Source: Ga0077555 sp963761475
Lineage (GTDB): Bacteria > Pseudomonadota > Alphaproteobacteria > Rhizobiales > Hyphomicrobiaceae
Direction of reading: 5' to 3'
Length of the DNA stretch: 64,000 nucleotides
Assembly (NCBI GenBank): GCA_963761475.1
Contig: CAVXGT010000015.1
Location: forward strand, 248,001-312,000
The stretch's first letter is position 1. Each line of letters begins with the position of its first letter. A program made the translations under genes and the position numbers. Below are positions 1 through 7,664 of the stretch, piece by piece. The notes under the pieces are model-generated. The model had not been told where the DNA came from. It did no database searches and saw nothing but the letters and a program-made list of their open reading frames with translations.

Positions 1-2
1 AA

Positions 3-218
3 TCAACCGATGCCGGCAAGACGTGGAAGCGTTTCGACAAGGTACAGGTGCACGGCACGGTGATGTCGATCGGCCTCAACGACAAGAACCCGAACGAGGT
101 CTATGTCGGCGCGCGCTACAAGGGTGAGGTGTTTGGGACGCAGGACGGCGGGGAAAGCTGGCAGGCGATGCATATTCCCGGTCCCTTGAAGGACATCTAT
201 TGCATCACCAGCGGATAA
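3..218 (+). CDS. C-terminal fragment of an Asp-box (BNR/sialidase-like) repeat protein
   Basis: This is the last 71 codons of a gene that begins before the window. The peptide shows two Asp-box motifs of the form S/T-x-D-x-G-x-T/S-W (STDAGKTW at its beginning and TQDGGESW about 45 residues later). These mark the beta-hairpin turns of beta-propeller proteins in the BNR, sialidase and VPS10-like superfamily. The fragment would be the last blade or two of a propeller and ends cleanly at TAA. Propellers of this kind without known catalytic residues are common and often of unknown function, so no substrate can be assigned from this piece. The following gene is convergent and a palindromic terminator lies between the two. 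Confidence 0.6.
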   Translation, partial: STDAGKTWKRFDKVQVHGTVMSIGLNDKNPNEVYVGARYKGEVFGTQDGGESWQAMHIPGPLKDIYCITSG

Positions 219-240
219 AACTTGCCGCGCAGCTCAGGGC

Positions 241-277
241 GAAAAAGCAAACCGGCCGCTCGATCGAGCGGCCGGTT
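241..277 (-). terminator. Perfect 28-nt palindrome with T tract, intrinsic terminator
   Basis: Bases 250-277 form a perfect palindrome (AACCGGCCGCTCGA and its complement). Read on the minus strand it is followed by TTTGCTTTTTCG at 249-241, the form of a rho-independent terminator for the minus-strand gene at 303-677. On the plus strand there is no T run, but the hairpin may also help stop the gene ending at 218. Confidence 0.75.
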
Positions 278-302
278 GCCAAACGAACGGCTCTGCTTGG
301 GG

Positions 303-677
303 TCAGTGCCGCTCGATGTAGCGGCGCTTCGGCGGCGCGTAGTGCTCGCGGCGCGGCTGCACGTAGTGACGCTGCACGGGCGCGCGGTAGACCTTGCGAG
401 GACCGTGGCTCCAGCCGTTCCAGCCGGCAGGTCCACCCCAGCCATAGCCCTTGCGATGGTGATAGCCGCAGCGATACCAGCCGGGACCATGCCAACCATC
501 CACATAGAAGCAATGGCGCTGCTTCTGTGGTAGTAATACTGAACGGTTCTCGACGGGTAGCTGCTGGTGGGCAGCCGGCACGTTCTGGGCAGGCGCTAGA
601 GGGGCAGCAGTGGCGCCAGTGGCCAAGAGTGCGGCGCCGACGATCGTCAACATTGCTGCCGAGACCTTGAAGGACAT
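303..677 (-). CDS. Small secreted Gly/Trp/His/Arg-rich protein, unknown function
   Basis: The product has 124 residues when started at the ATG whose complement ends at 677, preceded by GGAG about 9 nt upstream; a longer frame exists but lacks a signal sequence at its start. Residues 1-25 form a signal peptide (MSFKVSAAMLTIVGAALLA core, then A-T-A-A-P). The mature part has one cysteine pair (RHCFYVDGW and WYRCGYHH), a glycine/tryptophan-rich middle and a basic, Tyr/Pro-rich tail (RHYVQPRREHYAPPKRRY). The pattern resembles small periplasmic proteins common in Hyphomicrobiales with no known role. It is transcribed alone and ends at the palindromic terminator at 241-277. Confidence 0.6.
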   Translation of the reverse strand: MSFKVSAAMLTIVGAALLATGATAAPLAPAQNVPAAHQQLPVENRSVLLPQKQRHCFYVDGWHGPGWYRCGYHHRKGYGWGGPAGWNGWSHGPRKVYRAPVQRHYVQPRREHYAPPKRRYIERH

Positions 678-848
678 GCGATTTCTCCATGTGGCATGTA
701 GCCGGGTCGGAACTGCTGTCCACGCAGACTCAAGTTCCGCTGGCATACAGTGGCGAGCATGGCGCTTGCGACGATGAACGAGAGATGAACGTTTCATCGG
801 GTCCGCATCACCGCCCATCCGAAGACGCAGAGCAGAGTACAGACGACC

Positions 849-1739
849 ATGCCTGAGTTGCCTGAAGTCGAGACCGTGCGCCGTGGCCTCGAGCCGGTGC
901 TAGCCGGCGCGACTATCGCGCGGGTCGTGCAGCGGCGACCGGACTTGCGGTTTCCACTGCCCGAGCGCTTCGTCGAGCGGCTGCAGGGCCGGCGTATCGA
1001 AACCCTGACCCGGAGGGCGAAATACATCCTTGGCGCGCTCGATTTAGGCGAAGTGCTGGCGATCCATCTCGGCATGACCGGACGCTTCACGATCGCGGTT
1101 CCGGGTGGCGCCAACGGCCGTCAACTCGGCGAATTCGCACACGAGGCGGGCACCGACAGCGTGCACGACCATGTGGTGATCGAGACGCAAGGCGGGCGCG
1201 AGCGTGACGTACAACGACGCGCGCCGATTCGGATACATGAGCCTCGTCCCCGCGGCCGAAATGGCAACTCATCCGCATTTCCGCAGTCTCGGCATCGAGC
1301 CGCTCGGACCGGAGCTGACGCCGGCGTTCCTGGCGCACCGGGCGAAGGGCCGAAAGGCGGATCTGAAGGCCTTTTTGATGGACCAACGAATCATCGCCGG
1401 GCTTGGCAACATCTACGTTTGCGAGGCGCTGCACCGGGCGGGCCTCAACCCCAAACGTCCGGCTTCGGTGCTCGCCAGTCGCAGTCCCAAGGCTGCAGCC
1501 AAGATGACGTTGCTGGTGGACGCCATACGGCAGGTTCTGGACGAGGCGATTGCGGCCGGCGGTTCGACGCTGCGCGATTATCGCCACACCGACGGCTCGC
1601 TCGGATATTTCCAGCACGCATTTGCCGTTTATGGCCGGGAAGGCGAGACGTGCCGGCGGGAGGGATGCGGCGGCATCGTGCGGCGCAGCGTGCAGGCGGG
1701 GCGCTCGACGTTCCACTGCTACGAACTGCCAGAAGATAG
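849..1739 (+). CDS. mutM: Formamidopyrimidine-DNA glycosylase MutM/Fpg, reading frame broken
   Basis: MutM excises 8-oxoguanine and formamidopyrimidines in base excision repair. The start MPELPEVETVRRGLEP is diagnostic: after Met removal Pro1 is the Schiff-base nucleophile and Glu2 is catalytic. The first frame is good up to about 1190, then homology moves to the +1 frame (TYNDARRFGYM, then IAGLGNIYVCEALHRAGL and the C-terminal QAGRSTFHC zinc-finger start). One extra base in the run GGGCGCGAG near 1193-1199 explains this. The end is also disturbed. The expected final zinc-finger residues C-x-x-C-Q-K-stop can be read only by skipping one base near 1726 and one in AAGATAG near 1733-1736, giving CYECQK and the TAG at 1737-1739. 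Corrected this way the protein would be 295 residues, normal for the family. Insertion errors in the sequence are more likely than a real pseudogene. Confidence 0.8.
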   Translation: MPELPEVETVRRGLEPVLAGATIARVVQRRPDLRFPLPERFVERLQGRRIETLTRRAKYILGALDLGEVLAIHLGMTGRFTIAVPGGANGRQLGEFAHEAGTDSVHDHVVIETQGGRERDVQRRAPIRIHEPRPRGRNGNSSAFPQSRHRAARTGADAGVPGAPGEGPKGGSEGLFDGPTNHRRAWQHLRLRGAAPGGPQPQTSGFGARQSQSQGCSQDDVAGGRHTAGSGRGDCGRRFDAARLSPHRRLARIFPARICRLWPGRRDVPAGGMRRHRAAQRAGGALDVPLLRTARR

Positions 1740-1768
1740 ACCGAGGACGAGACAGCAGGAGAACGACC

Positions 1769-2857
1769 ATGACCGGCAAGACCGTGCTGGTGGCAGGTGC
1801 GACCGGCCTCGTCGGCCACGCTGCGATGCAGCACTTCTCGGGCGAGCTCGGTACCGAGGTTATTGCGGTGTCGCGGCGCCGACCGGACGAGTTGTTCGGC
1901 GCCCGCCATGTGAGCGTCGATCTGACCGATCGGGCACGCTCGGCCGAAGTGTTCGGCGCGATGGGCGCCGTGACCCACGTCGTCTACGCCGCGCTCTACG
2001 AAAAGCCGGGGCTGGTGTCGGGCTGGCGGGAGGACGACCAGATCGCCGTCAACGACGCAATGGCACGCAACCTGTTCGATCCCCTGCTCGGCGCCGCCAA
2101 GGGTCTCAGGCACGTCTCGCTGCTGCAGGGAACGAAAGCCTATGGCGTGCATGCACGGGCGATGAAGTTCCCGGCGCGGGAAGGGCGTGATGAAGCCCGC
2201 GATGTCGCGAATTTCTATTGGCAGCAGGAAGATTACCTGACGGCGATGCAGGCCGGGCGTGACTTCGCGCTGACGATTTTCCGCCCCGTGCTGATTACCG
2301 GGTTTTCACTGGGGGCGGCGATGAACCTGATCCCGGCAATCGGCGTCTACGGTGCGATCCTGAAGGCGCGCGGGGAGCCGTTGCATTATCCGGGCGGGCC
2401 GGCGCGGGTGTCGCAGGCGATCGATGCGGGCCTGCTAGCCCGGGCGATGGCATGGGCGGGAGAGGCACGGTCTGCACGCAACGAGGCGTTCAACGTCGCC
2501 AACGGCGATGTGTTCGCGTGGCCGCACGTGTGGCCGGCTTTGGCTCGCCAACTGGGCATGGAGGTCGGCGAACCGCGGCCGATGTCGCTTGCCGCGGAAA
2601 TCCTGCCCGCTGAGGAGGAATGGCAAAACATCGTGGCGCAGCACGGTCTTGCGGCACCCGATCTCAAACGCTTCGTCGGACTGTCGTTCGAGTATGCCGA
2701 CTACCAGATGGGGTATGGCCGGACGACACCGGCGCCGGCCGCATTTTCGTCCACGATCAGGCTGATGCAGGCGGGCTTCCACGAAGTGGCCGACACCGAG
2801 GCGATGCTCGTCCGCGCACTCGCCGCGTTCCAGCAGCGCAGGCTGCTGCCGCGATGA
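1769..2857 (+). CDS. PRISE-like (progesterone 5-beta-reductase/iridoid synthase-like) SDR
   Basis: This 362-residue protein has an N-terminal Rossmann fold with the atypical-SDR glycine motif (VLVAGATGLVGHAAM, residues 6-20). The segment HVSLLQGTKAYGV, about 120 residues in, closely matches the conserved HVSLQTGTKHY block of the PRISE family, and RPVLITGFSLGAAMNL follows later. PRISE enzymes reduce activated C=C bonds of enones with NADPH; in bacteria most are annotated as NAD-dependent epimerases. The ATG at 1769 is preceded by AGCAGGAGAA. The frame is open upstream into the damaged 3' end of mutM, which I take as a sequence artefact and not a fusion. Substrate unknown. Confidence 0.75.
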   Translation: MTGKTVLVAGATGLVGHAAMQHFSGELGTEVIAVSRRRPDELFGARHVSVDLTDRARSAEVFGAMGAVTHVVYAALYEKPGLVSGWREDDQIAVNDAMARNLFDPLLGAAKGLRHVSLLQGTKAYGVHARAMKFPAREGRDEARDVANFYWQQEDYLTAMQAGRDFALTIFRPVLITGFSLGAAMNLIPAIGVYGAILKARGEPLHYPGGPARVSQAIDAGLLARAMAWAGEARSARNEAFNVANGDVFAWPHVWPALARQLGMEVGEPRPMSLAAEILPAEEEWQNIVAQHGLAAPDLKRFVGLSFEYADYQMGYGRTTPAPAAFSSTIRLMQAGFHEVADTEAMLVRALAAFQQRRLLPR

Positions 2858-2936
2858 GGGTTGGAATATTTATGGTGGCGCCTTCCGACTCCGCTGCGCG
2901 GAGCCGGCTGGATGGCGCGGGTAGGGGCGCAGGCGG

Positions 2937-3542
2937 TCAGAGCCAGGGCCGGTCCTTGACCTTGCTCGCTTCGTAGGCGGCGATGGCGTCGCCCTGCTGC
3001 ATGGTGAGGCCGATGTCGTCGAGGCCGTTGACGAGGCAATGCTTGCGGAACGGGTCGATATCGAACTTGTCGACCTTGCCATCGGGGCCGGTGACAGTCT
3101 GGTTCGGCAGATCGACGGTGATCTCGGCGCCGGGCAGCTCGAGCAGGAAGCGCATCAGTTCGTTGACGCGGGCTTCCGGCAGGATGACCGGGAGGATGCC
3201 GTTCTTGAAGGTGTTGTTGAAGAAGATGTCGGCGAACGACGGCGCGATGACGCAGCGGATGCCGAAGTCCAACAGTGCCCAGGGCGCGTGCTCGCGGCTG
3301 GAGCCGCAGCCGAAATTGTTGCCCGAGACGAGGATCGAGGCCTTGCGCCACGGCCCCTGGTTGAGCACGAACTCGCCCCGCTCCTTGCCCTGCTCGTCGT
3401 AGCGCATCTCTGCGAACAGCGACTTGCCGAGCCCGGTGCGCTTGATGGTTTTCAGGTACTGCTTGGGAATGATCTTGTCGGTGTCGACGTTGATCATGTT
3501 GAGTGGCGCGGCAACGCCCTTGAGCGTCGTGAACTTATCCAT
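2937..3542 (-). CDS. leuD: 3-isopropylmalate dehydratase small subunit
   Basis: LeuD is the swivelling small subunit of isopropylmalate isomerase and with LeuC converts 2- to 3-isopropylmalate in leucine synthesis. The 201-residue product starts MDKFTTLKGVAAPL and shows the family markers NVDTDKIIPKQYLKTI (residues 19-34) and GNNFGCGSSREHAPWAL, the substrate-binding loop. The start is the ATG complementing 3540-3542, preceded by GGAAAAGGG. An open frame continues 13 codons upstream but lacks family support. LeuC is not in the window, so the two subunits are encoded apart, common in alphaproteobacteria. The gene stands alone, convergent with the SDR gene. Confidence 0.95.
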   Translation of the reverse strand: MDKFTTLKGVAAPLNMINVDTDKIIPKQYLKTIKRTGLGKSLFAEMRYDEQGKERGEFVLNQGPWRKASILVSGNNFGCGSSREHAPWALLDFGIRCVIAPSFADIFFNNTFKNGILPVILPEARVNELMRFLLELPGAEITVDLPNQTVTGPDGKVDKFDIDPFRKHCLVNGLDDIGLTMQQGDAIAAYEASKVKDRPWL

Positions 3543-4057
3543 GGGACCCTTTTCCTCCAATGGCGACCGCGGGCGGCGCATGTGCAGGCATTCCTACACC
3601 CGATCACGGCGGGCGGGCAACATGCCGGTTCCAGGCCGACTGCCGGCCCCGCGGGGCAGGGACGGCGCAAAAGCCACCCGAGGTGGCAGCAGGGGGACAG
3701 AAATCGCTGGTGCGGGGAGAGCCTCGGTGCTTTCGCCCTGGCCGATCAGGCTTTAGTATGCCTCGCCGCCACGCCCCCCCGGCACCCTGCGTTGCCGACG
3801 GCCAATGGCGCCAGTGTCCGAAACGCTGAGTTCGCCACCTCCTTCGGCGCACCCCCGACGAACTTTGCGCATATAAGGACACTCGTAGAATCGTGAGCCT
3901 AGTCTGGCGCGATGCCTGGAAGTCCGCTTGCATAGCCAGCAGAAGGACTGAAGCGGACATCCATACCGCCACACATGCCGAGGAAGGAAGACAATGCACC
4001 CCCGACACGGGCACACGCTGCCGGGCCTGAAACAATTGCGCCCGGAGGGTGCTGCTA
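3543..4057. other. Intergenic region between leuD and the hydantoinase-like gene
   Basis: This 515-bp divergent region holds only short frames without family signals. The one visible structure is a hairpin followed by four Ts on the minus strand at 3669-3687, about 130 nt before leuD. Promoters for both flanking genes are expected here but I see no convincing -35/-10 pair. Confidence 0.5.
3669..3687 (-). terminator. Terminator-like hairpin in the leuD upstream region
   Basis: GCCACC (3673-3678), loop CGA, GGTGGC (3682-3687). On the minus strand the hairpin is followed directly by TTTT (3672-3669). It lies about 130 nt upstream of leuD and no gene ends before it, so it could be a leader attenuator or the terminator of an unrecognised short transcript. 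No leader peptide rich in leucine codons was recognised. Confidence 0.4.
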
Positions 4058-6199
4058 ATGTCTGAACGCCAGAGCAGACACCAGGCCGCCTACCGCATCG
4101 GCATCGATGTCGGCGGCACGTTCACCAAAGCTGTACTGATCGACACCGCGAGCCGGCAGGTAGTCGGTCGATCGTCGGTGCTGACGACCCACGACCATGC
4201 CCGCGGCGTCGCCGACGGCGTGGTCGAGGTGTTCCGGCGCGTGCTCGAGACCTCGGGGGTATCGCCGGAGCAGGTGGTGTTCCTCGCGCACTCGACGACG
4301 CAGGCGACCAACGCCCTGCTGGAAGGCGACGTGGCGCCAGTCGGCATCGTCGGTATGGCCGGCGGCACTGCGGCAGCCCTGGCGGAGGCGCAGGTCAGGA
4401 TCGAGCCGATCGAGCTTGCCGCGGGGCGCTGGCTCAGGACGGCGAACAGGTTCCTTGTCTCCGATGAGCTCGGCGAGAATGCGGCCCGCGCGGCGATCGA
4501 CGGCCTGATCGAGGAGGGCGCACGCGTCCTGGTGGCGTCGGCCGCCTTCGGCGTCGACAACACGGGCAGCGAGGATCTGATCCGGCGGCTCGGCAACGAA
4601 GCGGGGCTCGCCACCACCTGCGGCCATGAAATCACGCGGCTGTACGGCCTGACCACGCGCACGCGGACGGCAGTGATCAATGCATCAATCCTGCCGCGCA
4701 TGATCGCCACCGCCGACATGACGGAAGCCAGCGTGCGCGAAGCGGGCATCAGCGCGCCGCTCATGGTGATGCGCGGCGACGGCGGCGTGATGGACATTCG
4801 CGAGATGCGGCGGCGGCCGGCCATGACCATGCTGTCGGGGCCAGCAGCCAGCGTCGCTGGCGCACTGATGCATCTGAAGGTTTCCGATGGCATTTATTTC
4901 GAGGTCGGCGGCACATCGACCAACATCGGCGTGATCAAGAGCGGGCGGCCGACGGTGGCCTATGCGCGGGTCGGGGGGCACGAGACCTATGTGTCGTCGC
5001 TCGATGTGCGGGTGCTCGGCGTTGCCGGCGGCAGTCTCATTCGGGCCGAGCCGGGCCGCATCGTCGATGTCGGTCCGCGTAGCGCGCACATTGCCGGCCT
5101 CGCCTACGCGGCATTTGCAGATGAAGCCGATTTCGAGGGCGCCGAGGTCGAATTGTTCGAACCCAAGGCCGGCGACGGGGACAACCATGTGGCGATCCGA
5201 ACGGCGAGCGGGCGCCGGTTCGCCGTCACCACGACGTGCGCGGCCAATGCGCTCGGATTGACCAGACCCGGCGTGCATGCGCACGGCAACGCCGCCGCCG
5301 CCCGGCGCGCTTTCGAGCCGCTGGCGCGGTACGTGGGGCTCAGCGTCGATCAGACGGCGCGGGCCGTGCTCGACTGCGCCACCGACAAAGTCATTCCTGT
5401 GGTCGAGAGCCTGATCAAGGACTACCAGCTCGATCCCGACCAGCGCCAACTGATCGGCGAGGGCGGCGGCGCCGCTTCGCTGCTGCCGCACGTGTCGGCG
5501 CGGACGGGACTGCAGCACGAGATTTCACCCGATGCCGAGGTGATCTCCTCGATCGGGGTGGCGCTGGCGCTGGTACGGGAGGTGGTGGAACGGATCATCC
5601 CGCATCCGCAGCCGGACGACCTGCTCGCGATCCGCAAAGAGGCGCTCGAGGCAGTGGTGCGGCTCGGGGCCGATGCCGCAAGCGTCGACGTCACCGTCGA
5701 CATAGACCAGCAGACGCACAGGGTGCGGGCGACGGCCATGGGTGCTGCGGAAATGCATGTGAAAGATGCGGGTGGCGGCATCGGCGAGCGTGAGGCACGG
5801 GCGCTGGCGGCGCGCTCGCTCGGGACGGGCATCGACGAGGTGGTGCTGGCGGGCGAGACGAGCGGGGTGCGTGTCTACCTGCAGCGCGGAGAGGGTCCCC
5901 GGTCAGTGAGGGCGATCGACTGGAGCGGGGCGAGCCGGGTGCAACGGGCGCGCGCGCTGGTGCGCCAGACGACGCGCGACAAGGTTGCCGAGACGATTGT
6001 GCACTTGAGCGACGAGATCCTCCGCGGGACGGCCTCGGGGGCCGCGTTGCCGGGTCTGGTGCTGTTGCACGGCCGGCATGTCGGCGATCTCTCCGGCGTC
6101 GAGGATGTCGCGCAGGCGATCGCACTTGCCGAGGACGAACTGGCGGAGAGCCCTGGCGATGGCGCGGTGGTGGTGATCGCACTGCCGCCGTCGCACTGA
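4058..6199 (+). CDS. Hydantoinase/oxoprolinase (HyuA-like) family protein
   Basis: This 713-residue cytoplasmic protein belongs to the N-methylhydantoinase A/5-oxoprolinase A family, ATP-dependent enzymes that open cyclic amides or carboxylate ketones. The N-terminal ATPase-fold motif IGIDVGGTFTKAVLID lies at residues 12-27. A second conserved block, LSGPAASVAGALMHL, and the acidic-Gly motif FEVGGTSTNIGVI (from about residue 280) mark the central hydantoinase_A domain. The ATG at 4058 has GGAGGG 9 nt upstream; a GTG three codons earlier overlaps that ribosome site and is less likely. Most family members work with a HyuB partner encoded next to them. None is present here, so the substrate is open. 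Confidence 0.8.
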   Translation: MSERQSRHQAAYRIGIDVGGTFTKAVLIDTASRQVVGRSSVLTTHDHARGVADGVVEVFRRVLETSGVSPEQVVFLAHSTTQATNALLEGDVAPVGIVGMAGGTAAALAEAQVRIEPIELAAGRWLRTANRFLVSDELGENAARAAIDGLIEEGARVLVASAAFGVDNTGSEDLIRRLGNEAGLATTCGHEITRLYGLTTRTRTAVINASILPRMIATADMTEASVREAGISAPLMVMRGDGGVMDIREMRRRPAMTMLSGPAASVAGALMHLKVSDGIYFEVGGTSTNIGVIKSGRPTVAYARVGGHETYVSSLDVRVLGVAGGSLIRAEPGRIVDVGPRSAHIAGLAYAAFADEADFEGAEVELFEPKAGDGDNHVAIRTASGRRFAVTTTCAANALGLTRPGVHAHGNAAAARRAFEPLARYVGLSVDQTARAVLDCATDKVIPVVESLIKDYQLDPDQRQLIGEGGGAASLLPHVSARTGLQHEISPDAEVISSIGVALALVREVVERIIPHPQPDDLLAIRKEALEAVVRLGADAASVDVTVDIDQQTHRVRATAMGAAEMHVKDAGGGIGEREARALAARSLGTGIDEVVLAGETSGVRVYLQRGEGPRSVRAIDWSGASRVQRARALVRQTTRDKVAETIVHLSDEILRGTASGAALPGLVLLHGRHVGDLSGVEDVAQAIALAEDELAESPGDGAVVVIALPPSH

Positions 6200-6278
6200 A
6201 CGGGAATGGGGTCCGAGAAGTTGCCGCCATCCAGTTGCCCAATAGCCCCGCTGGCCGCAATCCGGCTGGCGGGCGGGC

Positions 6279-6689
6279 TCAGTTCTCGACGACGTAGAGC
6301 GAGCGCTTCTCGAAGACCTCGAGGACGCGCGCAAGCTCGTGACCACGCTTGAGGATCAGGCCTGTCGCCGTGATGACGCTGTAGGCGCCCTGCTTGCGGG
6401 CGTTGCGCGGATTCTTCTCGATGCGATAGAGGGGCCACTCGCTGGTGCGCCGGTGGACCGAGAACACCGCCCGCTCGCGCTCGAAGTCCATGGCGTAGTC
6501 GCGCCACTCGCCCTGCGCCACCTTGCGGCCGTAGACGGTCAGGATCAGCGACAGCTCACGTCGATCGAAGACCACAACCTGTGGGTCACGCTTGGCTGGC
6601 TTTGCCTGTGCAGTTGCCGCCGCACCATGCCGGCTTTCGCCGGGGGTCACGACGCGAGGGCGAAAAACTATCGGCTCGCTGTCACTCAA
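6279..6689 (-). CDS. DUF2794 family protein
   Basis: A 136-residue soluble protein matching the alphaproteobacterial DUF2794 family. The core runs from VVVFDRRELSLILTVYGRKV (about residues 38-57) through WRDYAMDFERERAVFSVHRR and ends LEVFEKRSLYVVEN. The N-terminal 30 residues are polar and low in complexity. The family is widespread in Hyphomicrobiales and Rhodospirillales; no function is established. It lies downstream of the HIT gene on the same strand, but 416 bp apart, so it probably has its own promoter. Confidence 0.85.
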   Translation of the reverse strand: MSDSEPIVFRPRVVTPGESRHGAAATAQAKPAKRDPQVVVFDRRELSLILTVYGRKVAQGEWRDYAMDFERERAVFSVHRRTSEWPLYRIEKNPRNARKQGAYSVITATGLILKRGHELARVLEVFEKRSLYVVEN

Positions 6690-7105
6690 TGGTGCCTCCT
6701 TTCAAATCCGTCATGACGGAAAGATTACGCTGCAGGTCGAAAGGTGCAACCACCGATGTCGTCTGCGGTGGCGAATAGTGGCGCGCCGACTGGCAAGCCC
6801 GTTGCCGGCGTGGCCGACGCCGGACATGAACAGTCGTTCACAAACGCAACAAATCGCAACAACTTTCACGAAAGTGCCACGATGCGATCAAGGCTAGGTC
6901 GCATTCCCGGCTATACTGACAACCATTGAAACCGGCCGGTCCTGCCAGTCTCGGAAAGCAAGCCCCCCAGCCCCCCTCCGAGCCTCTCTCCCAGGATCGA
7001 GCCGGTTTCAGTCCCCCTCCCGCAGATCACGATGTCCACCGCTGGTGCAGGCGGTTTGCGCGGCTGCCGCCCACGTTGGCGCGGTGACGGGCGACACATG
7101 CCGTG
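6690..7105. other. Intergenic region between the HIT and DUF2794 genes
   Basis: No gene is seen in this 416-bp stretch. It contains a short less GC-rich patch at 6835-6880 with two direct copies of CGCAACAA (6845-6852 and 6855-6862), exactly 10 bp apart, followed by the palindrome ACTTTC-AC-GAAAGT (6862-6875). These sit about 160-185 bp upstream of the DUF2794 start and could be a regulator site. Confidence 0.4.
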
Positions 7106-7525
7106 TCAGGCGATGAACTTGCGCAATTTTTCGGCGGCGGCAGCAAGCATCTCCGGCTTTTCCATTTGGCCGGTGTGAGGGGCCAGACGCACGCCGTCGA
7201 AGCGCGGGATGACGTGGTAGTGCAGATGGAAGACGACCTGGCCGCCGGCCGGCTCGTTGAACTGCTGGACCGTGATGCCATGGGCGCCAAAAGCCTGGAT
7301 CTGGGCGCTGGCGACACGCTGGACCGTCGCGAGGCAGGCGGCCAGTTGCCCCGGCGTGGCATCGAGCAGGTTGCGGGCTGGCGTTTTCGGGATGACGAGC
7401 GCGTGGCCTTCGCAGCGCGGCATGATGTCCATGAAGGCCAACGTATCTCCGTCCTCGCAGATCTTGTGGGCCGGCAGCTCGCCGCGCAGGATCTTGGCGA
7501 AAACATTGGTGTCGTCGTAGGCCAT
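7106..7525 (-). CDS. HIT family hydrolase
   Basis: A 139-residue histidine-triad protein. HIT proteins hydrolyse nucleotide phosphoramidates or related nucleotides (Hint group). The catalytic triad motif HLHYHVIPR lies near residue 99, following the usual NEPAGGQVVF strand; FAKILRGELPAHKICED at the N-terminus and HALVIPKTPARN are also typical. The start is the ATG complementing 7523-7525 because homology begins at AYDDTNVFAKI; the 66 codons upstream are open by chance. The amidohydrolase gene ends 139 bp upstream on the same strand, so the two may be co-transcribed. Confidence 0.92.
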   Translation of the reverse strand: MAYDDTNVFAKILRGELPAHKICEDGDTLAFMDIMPRCEGHALVIPKTPARNLLDATPGQLAACLATVQRVASAQIQAFGAHGITVQQFNEPAGGQVVFHLHYHVIPRFDGVRLAPHTGQMEKPEMLAAAAEKLRKFIA

Positions 7526-7664
7526 GGCACTCGCTCCCGTCGCGGCGTCGATGCTGGCTGTTTGCCCGCACGAAGCAGCGCCCGTCAAGGCGGCATCGCG
7601 GCGACCGCCTCGAAGCGAAGCCCCCTCCCCCACCGATCGCGACCGGGCGACTTTCAATCCAGCA

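Noticed and set aside
3604..4035. 143-codon frame on the minus strand upstream of leuD
   Set aside because: Cys/Arg/Pro-rich, no ribosome site, no family signal and crossing the terminator-like hairpin.
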